DNA from: Motilibacter peucedani
Lineage (GTDB): Bacteria > Actinomycetota > Actinomycetes > Motilibacterales > Motilibacteraceae
Reading direction: 5' to 3'
NCBI RefSeq assembly: GCF_003634695.1
Contig: NZ_RBWV01000015.1
Span: forward strand, 167,380 to 231,379
Length of the DNA stretch: 64,000 nucleotides
The notes under the pieces were generated by a model. The model did no database searches. It worked only from the letters and a program-made list of their open reading frames with translations, and was not told the DNA's origin. The position numbers were made by a program, and so were the translations under genes. Of the stretch, positions 15,520-30,341 are shown piece by piece. The stretch's first letter is position 1, and each line of letters starts with the position of its first letter.

Positions 15520-16725
15520 GTGGACCTCTTCGAATACCAGGCAAGGGACCTGTTCGCCGCCCACGGCGTGCCCGTCCTCGACGGCGCGGTCGCCGAGACC
15601 CCCGAGCAGGCGCGCGACGCCGCGGAGCGCCTCGGCGCCGGGGTCGACGGCGGCCGGGTGGTCGTCAAGGCGCAGGTCAAGGCCGGCGGCCGCGGCAAGG
15701 CCGGCGGCGTCAAGCTCGCCGACTCGCCCGAGGACGCGCAGGAGAAGGCCGCGCAGATCCTGGGCATGCAGATCAAGGGACTGACGGTGCACCGGGTCAT
15801 GCTGGCGCCGGCGGCCGCGATCGAGGAGGAGTACTACTTCTCGGTCCTGCTCGACCGCTCCAACCGCACCTTCCTGGCCATGGCCTCGGTCGAGGGCGGC
15901 ATGGAGATCGAGGAGGTCGCCGCCACGAAGCCCGAGGCGCTCGCCCGGGTGCCGATCGACCCGCTGACGGGCATCGACGCGGCCAAGGCCCGCGAGATCG
16001 CGGAGCAGGCGGCGTTCCCGGCCGAGCTCGTCGACCAGATCGCTCACGTCATCGAGCGGCTGTGGGACGTCTTCGTCAGCGAGGACGCGACGCTCGTCGA
16101 GGTCAACCCGCTGGTCAAGACGGCCGACGGCACGGTCGTCGCGCTCGACGGCAAGGTGAGCCTCGACGAGAACGCGGGCTTCCGCCACGCCGAGCACGAC
16201 GCGCTGGCCGACGTCTCCGCCACCGACCCGCTCGAGCAGCGGGCCAAGGAGAAGGGCCTCAACTACGTCAAGCTCGACGGCTCCGTCGGCATCATCGGCA
16301 ACGGCGCGGGGCTCGTCATGAGCACCCTCGACGTCGTCGCCTACGCCGGCGAGGAGTTCGGCGGCGCGAAGCCGGCCAACTTCCTCGACATCGGCGGCGG
16401 CGCCTCTGCCGAGGTCATGGCCAACGGGCTCGAGATCATCCTGTCCGACGCGGACGTGCGCAGCGTCTTCGTCAACGTCTTCGGCGGCATCACCGCCTGC
16501 GACGCGGTCGCCAACGGCATCGTCAGTGCGCTGGCGCTGCTCGAGTCGCGCGGCGAGGAGGTCACCAAGCCCCTGGTCGTCCGCCTCGACGGCAACAACG
16601 CCGAGGAGGGCCGCCGGATCCTCGTCGAGGCCGCCCACCCGCTGGTCTCGCTGGTCGACACCATGGACGACGCCGCCCGCCGCGCTGCCGAGCTCGCGGC
16701 CGCCACCCCCACCCCTGGAGCCTGA
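15520..16725 (+). CDS. sucC: Succinyl-CoA synthetase beta subunit
   Basis: 401 residues from GTG 15520. An ATP-grasp domain begins with [19 protein letters not shown], then [19 protein letters not shown] (nucleotide-binding loop) and [19 protein letters not shown] (metal ligands). The C-terminal ligase-CoA domain carries [18 protein letters not shown] and [13 protein letters not shown]. With SucD it converts succinyl-CoA to succinate while making ATP or GTP, a TCA cycle step in the cytosol. sucD follows 5 bp downstream. The other succinate-handling complex, sdhCDAB, is about 29 kb to the right. Confidence 0.96.
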   Translation: MDLFEYQARDLFAAHGVPVLDGAVAETPEQARDAAERLGAGVDGGRVVVKAQVKAGGRGKAGGVKLADSPEDAQEKAAQILGMQIKGLTVHRVMLAPAAAIEEEYYFSVLLDRSNRTFLAMASVEGGMEIEEVAATKPEALARVPIDPLTGIDAAKAREIAEQAAFPAELVDQIAHVIERLWDVFVSEDATLVEVNPLVKTADGTVVALDGKVSLDENAGFRHAEHDALADVSATDPLEQRAKEKGLNYVKLDGSVGIIGNGAGLVMSTLDVVAYAGEEFGGAKPANFLDIGGGASAEVMANGLEIILSDADVRSVFVNVFGGITACDAVANGIVSALALLESRGEEVTKPLVVRLDGNNAEEGRRILVEAAHPLVSLVDTMDDAARRAAELAAATPTPGA

Positions 16726-16730
16726 CCCCG

Positions 16731-17615
<885 letters not shown>

Positions 17616-17621
17616 CGCGGC

Positions 17622-17655
17622 GTCCCGGGCGGGCCCTCGTGGCGCCGCCCGGGAC
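17622..17655 (+). terminator. Terminator hairpin after sucD
   Basis: GTCCCGGGCGG (17622-17632) pairs perfectly with CCGCCCGGGAC (17645-17655) across a 12-nt loop. No T tract follows. Confidence 0.65.
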
Positions 17656-17740
17656 CGCTGCCCGCGACCGCTGCCGCGACGACACTCCGGGGGAGCCGCA
17701 ATCCCGCTCGGGCGGGACGGTCTCGGGGACGATCGAGGCG

Positions 17741-18985
17741 ATGTCCACCCTGCTCGACGCCACCGCCGCACGTCCCCGCCAGGCGCGCCCCGCGCGCACC
17801 CCGTCGCGCCAGCCGCCGCTGCGCACGCAGCTGCTCGTCGGTGCGGTCGCGGCGCTGCGGGCGGCCGCCTTCGCACTGCTGCCGCTGGCCGTCGTCGTGC
17901 TGGTCGGGTGGGCCGGTGCCGGCGGCGACGGGGGCTCCAGCGCCGGCGACGCCCTGCGGGTCACCGTCTACGCGTGGCTGCTGGGCCACGGCGTCGACCT
18001 CTCGCTCGCCCACGGCACGCTGCGGCTCTCGCCGCTCGGTCTCACCGCCTTCCCGCTCGCGAGCCTGGTCGTGGCGGCCACCGCCGCCGTGCGAGCCTGC
18101 GGGGTGCGCACCCCGCGCCAGGCCGGGCCGGTGCTCGGGGCGCTGACCACCGCGTACGCCGTGCTGACCACCGCAGCGGCGGTGGCCACCCGCGGCAGCG
18201 CCGCGACCCCGTCCGTGGCGGGCGCGGTGCTCGGTGGGCTGGTCCTCGCCGCCGTCGGGGGCACCGTCGGCGCCCTGCGCGTGCTGCGCCGGCGGCCGCG
18301 GGCGCTGCCCACGATGCCCCGCGAGCCCGGGCTCGTGCTGGCCGGTGCCGTGGGCGCGCTGGCCACCGTGCTCGGCGCGGCCGGCCTGCTGCTCGCCGCC
18401 TCGCTGGCGCTGCACGCGCCCGAGGCCGCGGCCTCCGTGCGCAGCCTGCACCCCGGCCCGCTGGGCACCCTGCTGCTGTCGGGGCTCAGCGTGCTGCTCC
18501 TGCCCAACGCCGTCGTGTTCGCGGCGGCCTACGCCGTCGGGCCCGGGTTCGCGGTCGGTGCCGGCACGTCGGTGGCGCCCTCCGGCGTGGTGCTCGGCCC
18601 GCTGCCCGACCTGCCGCTGCTCGCGGCCCTGCCCTCGGCCGGTCCGGCCCCGACGCTCTCGCTGCTGGTCCTCGCGGGCCCCGCGCTGGCCGGCGCCGTC
18701 GCCGGTGCGGTGGTCGCCCGTCGCGCACCGGCCGGGCTGGGGCCGGACCGCGCCGCGGGCCTGGCTGCGCTCTCCGGGGTGGGTGGCGGCCTGGTCCTGG
18801 GGCTGCTCAGCCTGCTGGCGGGCGGTGGTGCCGGCGACCGCACGCTCGCGCACGTCGGGCCCTCCGCCGTGCAGGTGGGGCTCGCCGCGTCGGGCGAGCT
18901 CGCGCTCGTGGCTGCGGCCGTCGCGTGGCTGCTCGTGCACCGCGCCCGCTCGGCGGGCGCCGCGGAGCCGACCAGCCCCGCCTAG
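17741..18985 (+). CDS. DUF6350-type multi-pass membrane protein
   Basis: 414 residues from ATG 17741. A basic N-terminus ([13 protein letters not shown]) is followed by about ten hydrophobic helices with short loops. Conserved segments such as [25 protein letters not shown] and [19 protein letters not shown] identify the actinobacterial DUF6350 family, which usually sits between sucCD and purN, as here. Function unknown; the helix number suggests a transporter or other integral membrane role. It lies behind the sucD terminator, so it probably has its own promoter. The segments quoted are the basis for the call; no homology search was possible. Confidence 0.78.
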   Translation: MSTLLDATAARPRQARPARTPSRQPPLRTQLLVGAVAALRAAAFALLPLAVVVLVGWAGAGGDGGSSAGDALRVTVYAWLLGHGVDLSLAHGTLRLSPLGLTAFPLASLVVAATAAVRACGVRTPRQAGPVLGALTTAYAVLTTAAAVATRGSAATPSVAGAVLGGLVLAAVGGTVGALRVLRRRPRALPTMPREPGLVLAGAVGALATVLGAAGLLLAASLALHAPEAAASVRSLHPGPLGTLLLSGLSVLLLPNAVVFAAAYAVGPGFAVGAGTSVAPSGVVLGPLPDLPLLAALPSAGPAPTLSLLVLAGPALAGAVAGAVVARRAPAGLGPDRAAGLAALSGVGGGLVLGLLSLLAGGGAGDRTLAHVGPSAVQVGLAASGELALVAAAVAWLLVHRARSAGAAEPTSPA

Positions 18986-19010
18986 CCCCGGCGGTCCCCC
19001 CGGACCGCGG

Positions 19011-19556
19011 TCACGACACCCCGCGCCAGCGCGTGCGGTGCGAGTTCGCGTCGTCGCACGCCTGCACCGCCGTGTGCGTCAGCGCGCGCGAGAGGCAGTC
19101 GCGGTAGTCGCGCTCGCTGGGCACCAGCGACACGGCCAGCCCGAGCCCGGCCAGCACCGAGACCGAGAGCCCTATCGCGAGGCCGGCGGCCGCCGAGGCG
19201 GAGACCGAGCGGGAGGCCCGGCCCTCGAACAGGCCCCAGCCGCCGAGCACGACGGCGCCGAGCCCCAGCACCAGCCCGATGACCGGGTCGCGGAACGAGA
19301 GCAGGCCCAGGACGCCGAGCACGAGGGCCCACGTGCCGGTCGTCGACGGGCCGGCGCCGGGCGCCTCGGGGGAGCGCGCCGTCCGGGTGCGCCGTGCTGC
19401 CGGGTCCGCCGGGCGCCGAGGAGCCGAGCCCGGCCAGCCCTGCGGCGGCGCCTGCCGCGGCGGGTCCTGCCGCGGCGGCGCCTGCACCCCCTCCGGCGGC
19501 GGGGCCCACGGGTCGTGCGGGCCGGCGTCGTGCTGGTCGCGGGGCGAGTCGCTCAC
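19011..19556 (-). CDS. Proline-rich small membrane protein
   Basis: 181 residues from GTG 19556. The first 75 residues are low-complexity Pro/Gln/Arg ([14 protein letters not shown]). Two to three helices follow ([35 protein letters not shown]; a longer one at about 120-150), and the C-terminal tail has two cysteines (RDCLSRAL ... VQACDDAN) that probably lies outside the cell. The middle resembles DUF4190-type proteins. Function unknown. It is divergent from purN, with 19 bp between start codons, so the two promoters overlap. Confidence 0.7.
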   Translation of the reverse strand: MSDSPRDQHDAGPHDPWAPPPEGVQAPPRQDPPRQAPPQGWPGSAPRRPADPAARRTRTARSPEAPGAGPSTTGTWALVLGVLGLLSFRDPVIGLVLGLGAVVLGGWGLFEGRASRSVSASAAAGLAIGLSVSVLAGLGLAVSLVPSERDYRDCLSRALTHTAVQACDDANSHRTRWRGVS

Positions 19557-19561
19557 CTCGC

Positions 19562-19567
19562 TATGGT
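19562..19567 (+). promoter_or_regulatory. Leaderless -10 element of purN-purH
   Basis: TATGGT, then 8 nt, then GTG 19576. It sits inside the 19-bp gap between divergent starts. Confidence 0.55.
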
Positions 19568-19575
19568 GACCGCTC

Positions 19576-20193
19576 GTGAGAACAGTGCGGCACCCGGCAC
19601 GCCTGGTGGTGCTCGTCTCCGGCTCCGGCACGCTGCTCCAGGCGCTGCTCGACGCCGGGCCCGAGGCCCTCGGCGCCGAGGTGACCGCCGTGGGCGCCGA
19701 CCGCGACGGCATCGCCGGGCTGCAGCGCGCCCGCGACCGCGGCATCGCCGAGTTCGTCGTGCCGCCCGCCGACTACCCCAGCCGGCAGGCGTGGGACGTC
19801 GCGATGGGGGAGGCGACCGCCGCGTACGCTCCCGACCTCGTCGTCTCGGCGGGGTTCATGCGCATCCTGGGGCCGGCGTTCCTGTCGCGGTTCCCCGACC
19901 GGGTGGTCAACACCCACCCGGCGCTGCTCCCGGCGTTCCCCGGCGCCCACGCCGTGCGCGACGCGCTGGCCTACGGCGTGCGGGTCACCGGGTCGACGGT
20001 GCACCTGGTCGACGAGGGCGTCGACACGGGGCCGATCCTGGCCCAGGAGGCGGTCGCCGTCGAGCGCGACGACGACGAGCCCGCGCTGCACGAGCGCATC
20101 AAGGTCGTCGAGCGCAGGCTGCTCGTCGACGTCGTCGGCCGCCTCGCGCGGTCGCAGTGGTCCGTCGAGGGCCGGAAGGTGAGGATCTCGTGA
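19576..20193 (+). CDS. purN: Phosphoribosylglycinamide formyltransferase
   Basis: 205 residues from GTG 19576. Landmarks are the N-terminal [17 protein letters not shown] (phosphate-binding loop), [16 protein letters not shown], the catalytic [14 protein letters not shown], and [22 protein letters not shown] (family Asp in VDTGPIL). It transfers a formyl group from 10-formyl-tetrahydrofolate to GAR in purine synthesis. The stop overlaps the purH start (GTGA), giving translational coupling; folD, three genes on, helps to supply the formyl donor. The length is typical. Confidence 0.95.
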   Translation: MRTVRHPARLVVLVSGSGTLLQALLDAGPEALGAEVTAVGADRDGIAGLQRARDRGIAEFVVPPADYPSRQAWDVAMGEATAAYAPDLVVSAGFMRILGPAFLSRFPDRVVNTHPALLPAFPGAHAVRDALAYGVRVTGSTVHLVDEGVDTGPILAQEAVAVERDDDEPALHERIKVVERRLLVDVVGRLARSQWSVEGRKVRIS

Positions 20194-21749
20194 GCGACGC
20201 CCGCATCCCCGTACGCCGCGCGCTGGTCAGCGTCTACGACAAGACCGGGCTCGACGAGCTCGCGCGTGGCCTGCACGAGGCCGGTGTCGTCATCGTGTCG
20301 ACCGGCTCGACCGCCGCGCGCATCGCCGCCGACGGCATCCCCGTGACGGCCGTGGAGGAGGTCACCGGCTTCCCCGAGACGCTCGAGGGACGGGTCAAGA
20401 CGCTGCACCCGCACGTCCACGCCGGCATCCTGGCCGACCTGCGCAAGAGCGAGCACGCCCAGCAGCTCGCCGACCTGGGCATCGCACCCTTCGAGCTCGT
20501 CGTGGTCAACCTCTACCCGTTCCGCGACACGGTGCTCTCGGGCGCGACGCCCGACGAGTGCGTCGAGCAGATCGACATCGGCGGGCCCACGATGGTCCGC
20601 GCGGCGGCCAAGAACCACCCGAGCGTCGCGGTCGTCACCGACCCGGGACGCTACGACCAGGTGCTCGAGATCGTGCGCGAGGGCGGCTTCACGCTCCACC
20701 AGCGCCAGAAGCTCGCCGCCGAGGCCTTCGCCCACACCGCGTCCTACGACATCGCGGTCGCCTCCTGGATGGGCAGCGTGCTCGCGCCCAGCGACGACGG
20801 CACGGGCTTCCCCGCGTGGACCGGCGCCTCGTGGGAGCGCGCCGACGTGCTGCGCTACGGCGAGAACCCCCACCAGCGCGCCGCCCTCTACCGGCACTGG
20901 CGCCCGGGGCTCGCCCACGCGACGCAGCTCGGCGGCAAGCAGATGTCCTACAACAACTACGTCGACACCGACGCCGCCTGGCGCGCCGCGCACGAGCACG
21001 AGCAGCCGTGCGTCGCGATCATCAAGCACGCCAACCCCTGCGGCATCGCGGTCGGCGCCGACGTCGCCGAGGCGCACCGCAAGGCCCACGCCTGCGACCC
21101 GGTGTCGGCCTACGGCGGCGTCATCGCGGTCAACCGGCCGGTGACCCGGGCGCTGGTCGAGCAGCTCGAGGGCGTCTTCACCGAGGTGCTCGCCGCGCCC
21201 GACTTCGACGACGACGCACTCGACCTGCTGTCGTCGAAGAAGAACCTGCGGGTGCTGCGCGTCCCGCGCGCGACGGCGCCCGACCCGGTCGAGTTCCGCC
21301 CCGTCAGCGGCGGGCTGCTCATGCAGACCGTCGACCGGCTCCAGGCCGAGGGCGACGTGCCCGCGTCCTGGACGCTGGCCGCCGGCGAGCCCGTCGACGA
21401 GCAGACCTTCGCCGACCTCGCCTTCGCCTGGCGGGCCTGCCGCACGGTCAAGTCGAACGCGATCCTGCTCGCCAAGGACGGCGCCACCGTCGGCGTCGGC
21501 ATGGGCCAGGTCAACCGGGTCGACTCCGCGCGCCTCGCGGTCGCCCGCGCCGGCGAGCGGGCGCGCGGCGCCGTGGCTGCCTCCGACGCGTTCTTCCCGT
21601 TCCCCGACGGGCTCGAGGTGCTCGTCCACGCGGGGGTCACGGCGGTCGTGCAGCCGGGCGGCTCGATCCGCGACAAGGACGTCTTCGACGTGGCCGACGA
21701 GGCCGGCGTGGCGGTCTACGTCACCGGCTCGCGCCACTTCTTCCACTAG
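20190..21749 (+). CDS. purH: Bifunctional AICAR transformylase/IMP cyclohydrolase
   Basis: 519 residues from GTG 20190. The IMP cyclohydrolase domain (about 1-195) includes [27 protein letters not shown] and [15 protein letters not shown]. The AICAR formyltransferase domain (about 200-519) includes [13 protein letters not shown], the catalytic [19 protein letters not shown] and [14 protein letters not shown]. It carries out the last two steps to IMP using 10-formyl-tetrahydrofolate. It is coupled to purN by a 4-bp overlap, and the DMT permease gene begins at the base after its stop. Confidence 0.96.
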   Translation: MSDARIPVRRALVSVYDKTGLDELARGLHEAGVVIVSTGSTAARIAADGIPVTAVEEVTGFPETLEGRVKTLHPHVHAGILADLRKSEHAQQLADLGIAPFELVVVNLYPFRDTVLSGATPDECVEQIDIGGPTMVRAAAKNHPSVAVVTDPGRYDQVLEIVREGGFTLHQRQKLAAEAFAHTASYDIAVASWMGSVLAPSDDGTGFPAWTGASWERADVLRYGENPHQRAALYRHWRPGLAHATQLGGKQMSYNNYVDTDAAWRAAHEHEQPCVAIIKHANPCGIAVGADVAEAHRKAHACDPVSAYGGVIAVNRPVTRALVEQLEGVFTEVLAAPDFDDDALDLLSSKKNLRVLRVPRATAPDPVEFRPVSGGLLMQTVDRLQAEGDVPASWTLAAGEPVDEQTFADLAFAWRACRTVKSNAILLAKDGATVGVGMGQVNRVDSARLAVARAGERARGAVAASDAFFPFPDGLEVLVHAGVTAVVQPGGSIRDKDVFDVADEAGVAVYVTGSRHFFH

Positions 21750-22697
21750 GTGGCCGACGCCCGCGCGCTGCGCAAGGAGGCGGCCGTCGCGCTCGGGGTG
21801 CTCTCGGGTGCGATGGTCGCGGTGCAGGCACGCATCAACGGCACGCTCGCCACCCGCGTCGGGGACGCCGTCACCGCCGCCTGCGTCAGCTTCGGCACCG
21901 GGCTGCTCGTCATCGCCGCGCTCGTGGCCAGCCGCGAGGCCACGCGCCACGGCGTACGCGCGCTGCTCGCCGCGCTGCGCACCGGCCGCCTGCGCTGGTG
22001 GCAGGCCGTGGGCGGCGCCGGTGGCGCCGGCTTCGTCATCGTGCAGGCCTCGGTCGTGCCGGTCGTCGGGGTGGCGCTCTACTCGGTCTCGGTCGTCGCC
22101 GGGCAGACCAGCAGCGGGCTGGCGGTCGACCGGGTCGGGCTGGGGCCCGCCGGCCGGGCGCCCGTCACCGGGCCGCGCGTCGCGGCCGCCGCCCTGACCG
22201 TGGTCGCCGTGCTGGTGTCCGTGTCCGGCCGGCTGGGGAACGCCTCGCACCTCGTGGCGCTGGCCGCAGCCGTCGCGGCCGGCGCGGTGGTGGCCGCGCA
22301 GCAGGCGGTCAACGGGCACGTCAGCCGCGCGTCGGGGCAGCCCCAGGTCGCGGGCCTGCTCAACTTCCTCACCGGCGGGGTCGTGCTGGCCCTCGTGCTG
22401 CTGGTGCGCGCGCTGCTCGGCGCCGGGCCCGAGCACGGCCTCCCGCACGAGTGGTGGCTCTACGTCGGCGGCACGCTCGGACTGGTCAGCATCGTCGCCG
22501 CGGCCGCCGTGGTCCGGGTCCTCGGCGTCCTCACCCTCGGGCTGTGCTCGGTGCTGGGCCAGCTCGGCGGCAGCCTGGTCGTCGACGCCGTCGCGCCGGT
22601 CCACGGCCAGGGCGTGACCTGGCGCGGTGTCCTGGGCGCCGCGCTGACCGGGGTGGCGGTGCTGGTGGCGCAGCGCCGGCGCGGCCGGGCCGCGTGA
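21750..22697 (+). CDS. DMT-superfamily permease, duplicated DUF606 (YdcZ) type
   Basis: 315 residues from GTG 21750, directly abutting the purH stop. About ten helices occur in two homologous halves. Each half begins with a matching segment: [20 protein letters not shown] (about 25-44) and [20 protein letters not shown] (about 177-196), the hallmark of fused DUF606 proteins. The fusion gives an EamA-like inner-membrane transporter with internal two-fold symmetry. Substrate unknown. The tight junction suggests cotranscription with purNH, but no functional link is evident. Confidence 0.8.
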   Translation: MADARALRKEAAVALGVLSGAMVAVQARINGTLATRVGDAVTAACVSFGTGLLVIAALVASREATRHGVRALLAALRTGRLRWWQAVGGAGGAGFVIVQASVVPVVGVALYSVSVVAGQTSSGLAVDRVGLGPAGRAPVTGPRVAAAALTVVAVLVSVSGRLGNASHLVALAAAVAAGAVVAAQQAVNGHVSRASGQPQVAGLLNFLTGGVVLALVLLVRALLGAGPEHGLPHEWWLYVGGTLGLVSIVAAAAVVRVLGVLTLGLCSVLGQLGGSLVVDAVAPVHGQGVTWRGVLGAALTGVAVLVAQRRRGRAA

Positions 22698-22703
22698 CAG
22701 GAT
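22698..22703 (+). promoter_or_regulatory. Leaderless -10-like element of folD
   Basis: CAGGAT, a 7-nt gap, then GTG 22711. Confidence 0.4.
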
Positions 22704-22710
22704 CGGGGCC

Positions 22711-23583
22711 GTGACGGCGACCATCCTCGACGGCAAGGCCACCGCAGCGGACATCCGCGCCGACCTGAAGGTGCGCGTCGCGCGCCTCGCCGAGGCGAGG
22801 GTGACCCCGGGGCTGGGCACCGTGCTCGTCGGCGACGACCCCGGCAGCGCCGCCTACGTCGCGGGCAAGCACCGCGACTGCGCCGAGGTCGGCATCGCCA
22901 GCATCGAGGTGGCCCTGCCCGCAGACGCGACGCAGGCAGACGTCGAGGCCGCGGTCGACGACCTCAACGCCGACCCGGCCTGCCAGGGCTACATCGTCCA
23001 GCTGCCGCTGCCGCGCGGGCTCGACGAGCAGGCGGTGCTGGGGCGCATGGACCCGGCCAAGGACGCCGACGGGCTGCACCCGGTCAACCTCGGCCGGCTC
23101 GTGCTCGACCAGCCGGCGCCGCTGCCCTGCACCCCGCGCGGCTGCCTGGAGCTGCTGCGCCGCTACGACGTGCCGCTGGCCGGCGCCGAGGTCGTCGTCA
23201 TCGGGCGCGGCGTGACCGCCGGGCGCCCGATGGGGCTGCTGTTCACCCGGCGCACCGAGAACGCGACCGTCACGACGTGCCACACCGGCACCCGCGACCT
23301 GGCGGCCCACGTGCGCCGTGCCGACGTGGTGGTCGCGGCCGCAGGCGTACCCGGGCTCGTCACCGCCGACATGGTCAAGCCGGGCGCCGCGCTGCTCGAC
23401 GTCGGCATCACCCGCGTCGTCGGCGCCGACGGCAAGGGCCGCTACACCGGCGACGTCGACCCGGCCGCTGCCGAGGTCGCGGGCTGGCTGGCGCCCATGC
23501 CGGGCGGCATCGGCCCGATGACCCGCGCGATGCTGCTCTCGAACGTCGTGGAGGCCGCCGAACGCGGGCTCGCCGCCCGCTGA
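22711..23583 (+). CDS. folD: Methylenetetrahydrofolate dehydrogenase/cyclohydrolase
   Basis: 290 residues from GTG 22711. Active-site [13 protein letters not shown] has the conserved Tyr and Lys; [15 protein letters not shown] and [13 protein letters not shown] follow. The NADP-binding segment [15 protein letters not shown] and the C-terminal [16 protein letters not shown] are typical. It oxidises 5,10-methylene-THF and hydrolyses the product to 10-formyl-THF, the one-carbon donor used by purN and purH just upstream. Its stop overlaps the DUF3017 start by one base (TGATG). Confidence 0.95.
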   Translation: MTATILDGKATAADIRADLKVRVARLAEARVTPGLGTVLVGDDPGSAAYVAGKHRDCAEVGIASIEVALPADATQADVEAAVDDLNADPACQGYIVQLPLPRGLDEQAVLGRMDPAKDADGLHPVNLGRLVLDQPAPLPCTPRGCLELLRRYDVPLAGAEVVVIGRGVTAGRPMGLLFTRRTENATVTTCHTGTRDLAAHVRRADVVVAAAGVPGLVTADMVKPGAALLDVGITRVVGADGKGRYTGDVDPAAAEVAGWLAPMPGGIGPMTRAMLLSNVVEAAERGLAAR

Positions 23584-23846
23584 TGCGCGAGTGGCCGCTC
23601 GCCTCGGTCGTGGTGGTCGCGCTGGTGGGCCTCGGTCTCGTCGCCGACCACGACCAGCCCGTGCGCCGCGGCCTGCTCGTCGTCGCGGCCGCACTGCTGC
23701 TCGGCGCCCTCCTCCGGGCCGGGCTGCCGACCGGGCGGGCAGGCCTGCTCGCGGTGCGCGGGCGCCTGATCGACGTCGCGCTGCTGGCGGCGGGGGGCGC
23801 GGCCCTGGCGGTGCTGGTGCTGGCGACCCCGTCAGGGCGGGGCTGA
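23583..23846 (+). CDS. DUF3017-type small membrane protein
   Basis: 87 residues from ATG 23583, overlapping the folD stop by 1 bp. Three helices: SVVVVALVGLGLVAD, GLLVVAAALLLGALLRAG and IDVALLAAGGAALAVLVLA. The motif RAGLLAVRGRLID between helices 2 and 3 fits DUF3017, which in actinobacteria follows folD. Function unknown; the constant position suggests cotranslation rather than a role in folate chemistry. Confidence 0.8.
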   Translation: MREWPLASVVVVALVGLGLVADHDQPVRRGLLVVAAALLLGALLRAGLPTGRAGLLAVRGRLIDVALLAAGGAALAVLVLATPSGRG

Positions 23847-23925
23847 CGAGGCGGGATAGCCTGCCTGGCGAACGATCGTGGCGCGGGACGACCCGCGCCT
23901 CCGGGCGAGGGCGAGGAGTGCCGAC

Positions 23926-24882
23926 GTGGCGCGCAGTGGCAAGGTGACGGTCGTCGGGGCCGGCTTCTACGGGTCGACGACGGCCCTCCGGCTGGCCGAG
24001 TACGACATCCTCGACGAGGTCGTGCTCACCGACGTCGTCGAGGGCAAGGCCGAGGGCCTGGCGCTCGACATGAACCAGTCGCGGCCGATCGAGGGCTTCG
24101 AGACCCGGGTCACCGGCGCGACCACCGGCACCGACGGCTCGGGCTACGAGGTCATCGCCGGGTCCGACGTCGTGGTGATCACGGCCGGCCTGCCGCGCAA
24201 GCCCGGCATGAGCCGCATGGACCTCATCGAGACCAACGCCAAGATCGTGCGCGGCGTGGCCGAGAACGTCGCCCGCCACGCGCCCGAGGCCGTGGTCGTC
24301 GTCGTGTCCAACCCGCTCGACGAGATGACCGCGCTGGCCCAGCTCGCCACCGGCTTCCCGAAGAACCGGGTGCTCGGCCAGGCCGGCATGCTCGACACCG
24401 CGCGCTTCACCAACAACGTGGCCGAGGAGCTCGGCGTGCCGGTCGGCAGCGTGAAGACGCTGACCCTCGGCTCGCACGGCGACACGATGGTGCCGGTGCC
24501 CAGCCGCTGCACGGTCGACGGCAAGCCGCTGACCGACGTGCTCTCGCAGGAGCGCATCGACCACCTGGTCGAGCGCACCCGCAACGGCGGGGCCGAGGTC
24601 GTCGCCCTGCTCAAGACCGGCTCGGCCTACTACGCGCCCTCGGCCGCCGCGGCCCGCATGGCCCGCGCGATCGTCGAGGACGCCGGCGTCGTCATGCCGG
24701 TGTGCGCCTGGGTCGACGGCGAGCACGGCATCTCCGGCGTCTACCTCGGCGTCGAGGCCGAGCTCGGCCGCCAGGGCGTCACCCGCGTCGTCGAGAGCGA
24801 GCTGTCCGAGGCCGAGCTCGCCGCCCTCGAGGAGGCCGCCGAGGCCGTCCGGGCCAAGCAGGCCGACGTCAAGGACCTCTAG
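23926..24882 (+). CDS. mdh: Malate dehydrogenase, LDH-like type
   Basis: 318 residues from GTG 23926, with GAGGAG 8 nt upstream; GTG 23878 would add 16 unsupported residues. Rossmann loop VVGAGFYGSTTAL, then LPRKPGMSRMDLIETN (substrate Arg residues), VVSNPLDEMT and the catalytic His in GSHGDTMVPVPSR (about residue 185). The Arg in the mobile loop fits malate rather than lactate. It converts malate to oxaloacetate with NAD. A likely -10 (TAGCCT) lies near 23856. icd follows after 27 bp, so the two may be cotranscribed. Confidence 0.93.
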   Translation: MARSGKVTVVGAGFYGSTTALRLAEYDILDEVVLTDVVEGKAEGLALDMNQSRPIEGFETRVTGATTGTDGSGYEVIAGSDVVVITAGLPRKPGMSRMDLIETNAKIVRGVAENVARHAPEAVVVVVSNPLDEMTALAQLATGFPKNRVLGQAGMLDTARFTNNVAEELGVPVGSVKTLTLGSHGDTMVPVPSRCTVDGKPLTDVLSQERIDHLVERTRNGGAEVVALLKTGSAYYAPSAAAARMARAIVEDAGVVMPVCAWVDGEHGISGVYLGVEAELGRQGVTRVVESELSEAELAALEEAAEAVRAKQADVKDL

Positions 24883-24909
24883 AACCAGCAGAGAAGGACA
24901 ATCACGGAC

Positions 24910-26124
24910 ATGGCGAAGATCAAGGTCCAGGGGCCGGTCGTCGAGCTCGACGGCGACGAGATGACCCGCATCATCTGGCAGTTCATCAAGGACCAGCTGA
25001 TCCTGCCCTACCTCGACGTGGACCTGCGCTACTTCGACCTGGGCATGGAGAACCGCGACGCGACCGACGACCAGGTCACGATCGACGCGGCGCACGCGAT
25101 CCAGGAGCACGGCGTCGGCGTCAAGTGCGCGACGATCACGCCCGACGAGGCCCGGGTCGAGGAGTTCGGCCTGAAGAAGATGTGGAAGTCGCCCAACGGC
25201 ACGATCCGCAACATCCTCGGCGGCGTCATCTTCCGCGAGCCGATCATCATGAGCAACGTCCCGCGCCTGGTGCCGGGCTGGACCAAGCCGATCGTCGTCG
25301 GCCGCCACGCCTTCGGCGACCAGTACCGCGCCACCGACCTCAAGGTGCCGGGCGAGGGCTCGCTCACGCTGACCTTCACCCCGAAGGACGGCAGCGCGCC
25401 GGTCGAGCTCGACGTCTACGACTTCCCCGGCCCCGGCGTGGCGCTGGCGATGTACAACCTCGACGCCTCGATCCGCGACTTCGCGCGCGCCTCGATGCGC
25501 TACGGGCTCAACCGCGGCTACCCGGTCTACCTCTCGACCAAGAACACGATCCTCAAGGCCTACGACGGCCGCTTCAAGGACATCTTCGCCGAGGTCTACG
25601 AGACCGAGTTCAAGGCCGAGTTCGAGGCCGCCGGCATCACCTACGAGCACCGCCTCATCGACGACATGGTCGCCGCGGCGCTCAAGTGGGAGGGCGGCTA
25701 CGTCTGGGCCTGCAAGAACTACGACGGCGACGTCCAGTCCGACACGATCGCCCAGGGCTTCGGCTCGCTCGGCCTGATGACCAGCGTGCTGCTCAGCCCC
25801 GACGGCCGCACCGTCGAGGCCGAGGCCGCCCACGGCACGGTCACCCGGCACTACCGCCAGCACCAGCAGGGCAAGCCGACCTCGACCAACCCGATCGCCT
25901 CGATCTTCGCGTGGACCCGCGGCCTCGAGCACCGCGGCAACCTCGACGGCACGCCCGAGGTCAGCGCGTTCGCGCAGGACCTCGAGCGCGTCTGCATCGA
26001 GACCGTCGAGGCCGGCCAGATGACCAAGGACCTCGCGCTGCTCATCAGCAAGGACGCCCCCTGGCTCACCACCCAGGACTTCCTCGCCGCGCTTGACGAG
26101 AACCTGCAGAAGGCCCGCGCCTAG
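24910..26124 (+). CDS. icd: NADP-dependent isocitrate dehydrogenase, eukaryote-like homodimer
   Basis: 404 residues from ATG 24910. It opens [20 protein letters not shown], the start of type II (mitochondrial/cytosolic-like) NADP-IDH rather than the E. coli type. [13 protein letters not shown] carries the substrate Ser, [11 protein letters not shown] and [20 protein letters not shown] the metal and substrate residues, and [11 protein letters not shown] the cofactor loop. It converts isocitrate to 2-oxoglutarate with NADPH production. AGAAGGA is about 12 nt upstream. A strong hairpin follows 16 bp after its stop. Confidence 0.96.
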   Translation: MAKIKVQGPVVELDGDEMTRIIWQFIKDQLILPYLDVDLRYFDLGMENRDATDDQVTIDAAHAIQEHGVGVKCATITPDEARVEEFGLKKMWKSPNGTIRNILGGVIFREPIIMSNVPRLVPGWTKPIVVGRHAFGDQYRATDLKVPGEGSLTLTFTPKDGSAPVELDVYDFPGPGVALAMYNLDASIRDFARASMRYGLNRGYPVYLSTKNTILKAYDGRFKDIFAEVYETEFKAEFEAAGITYEHRLIDDMVAAALKWEGGYVWACKNYDGDVQSDTIAQGFGSLGLMTSVLLSPDGRTVEAEAAHGTVTRHYRQHQQGKPTSTNPIASIFAWTRGLEHRGNLDGTPEVSAFAQDLERVCIETVEAGQMTKDLALLISKDAPWLTTQDFLAALDENLQKARA

Positions 26125-26140
26125 CGGCACCGCTCCACCC

Positions 26141-26173
26141 GCGCCGCGCCATCCCCCCGGGGTGGCGCGGCGC
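26141..26173 (+). terminator. Terminator hairpin after icd
   Basis: GCGCCGCGCCA (26141-26151) pairs perfectly with TGGCGCGGCGC (26163-26173), and the inner CCC/GGG can extend the stem. No T tract, as is usual in actinobacteria. Confidence 0.75.
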
Positions 26174-26246
26174 TCTGCTGGCGCACGTGGTGCGGACGAG
26201 CGCGCCTGAACTGGACAAACGGGTCGCGCGGTCCCAGAGTGGCCGG

Positions 26247-29763
<3,517 letters not shown>

Positions 29764-29774
29764 GGGCGGTCGCG

Positions 29775-30338
29775 CTGCGCACCATCGGCGTCGCCATCGC
29801 GATCCCCGAGCCGTGGGGCGGGGAGCTGCAGGCGCGCCGCCGGGCCTACGGCGACCCGCTCGCCGACGCGATCCCGACGCACGTCACGCTGCTGCCGCCG
29901 ACGACGGTGAGCGACGAGGCGCTGGTCGAGATCGAGGAGCACCTGCTCGGCGTCGCCGAGCACCAGACGCCCTTCGACCTGCACCTGCGCGGGACCGGCA
30001 CCTTCCGGCCGGTCTCGCCGGTGGTCTTCGTGCAGCTCGCGCGCGGCATCGGCGACCTCGAGCGGCTCGAGGCGTGCGTACGCAGCGGCCCCCTGCACCG
30101 CGAGCTGACCTTCCCGTTCCACCCCCACGTCACCGTCGCGCACGACCTGCCCGCCGACGCGCTCGACCGCGCCTACGACGAGCTGGCCGGCTACGAAGCA
30201 CGCTTCCCGGTGTGGGGCTTCAGCCTGTTCGAGCACGGGCCGGACGCCGTCTGGCGCCCGCAGCGCGACTACGTCCTCGGCCGCCGGCTCCCGGGTCCCG
30301 ACCTGCCCGAGGGTGCGGGAGACGCCTCGGAGGGGTAG
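29775..30338 (+). CDS. 2'-5' RNA ligase/cyclic phosphodiesterase-like protein with apparent CTG start
   Basis: About 187 residues. Two HxT-type motifs, THVTLLPP (about 36-43) and HPHVTVAHD (about 116-124), define the 2H phosphoesterase superfamily. Members join or cleave 2'-5' RNA linkages or open cyclic phosphodiesters. The frame contains no ATG, GTG or TTG near its beginning. Protein similarity begins at RTIGVAIAIPEP, which follows a CTG at 29775 with GAGGG 8 nt upstream, so CTG is the best candidate. CTG 29760, overlapping the trpS stop, is the alternative. It is coupled to trpS and YihY. Confidence 0.75.
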   Translation: MRTIGVAIAIPEPWGGELQARRRAYGDPLADAIPTHVTLLPPTTVSDEALVEIEEHLLGVAEHQTPFDLHLRGTGTFRPVSPVVFVQLARGIGDLERLEACVRSGPLHRELTFPFHPHVTVAHDLPADALDRAYDELAGYEARFPVWGFSLFEHGPDAVWRPQRDYVLGRRLPGPDLPEGAGDASEG

Positions 30339-30341
30339 TCG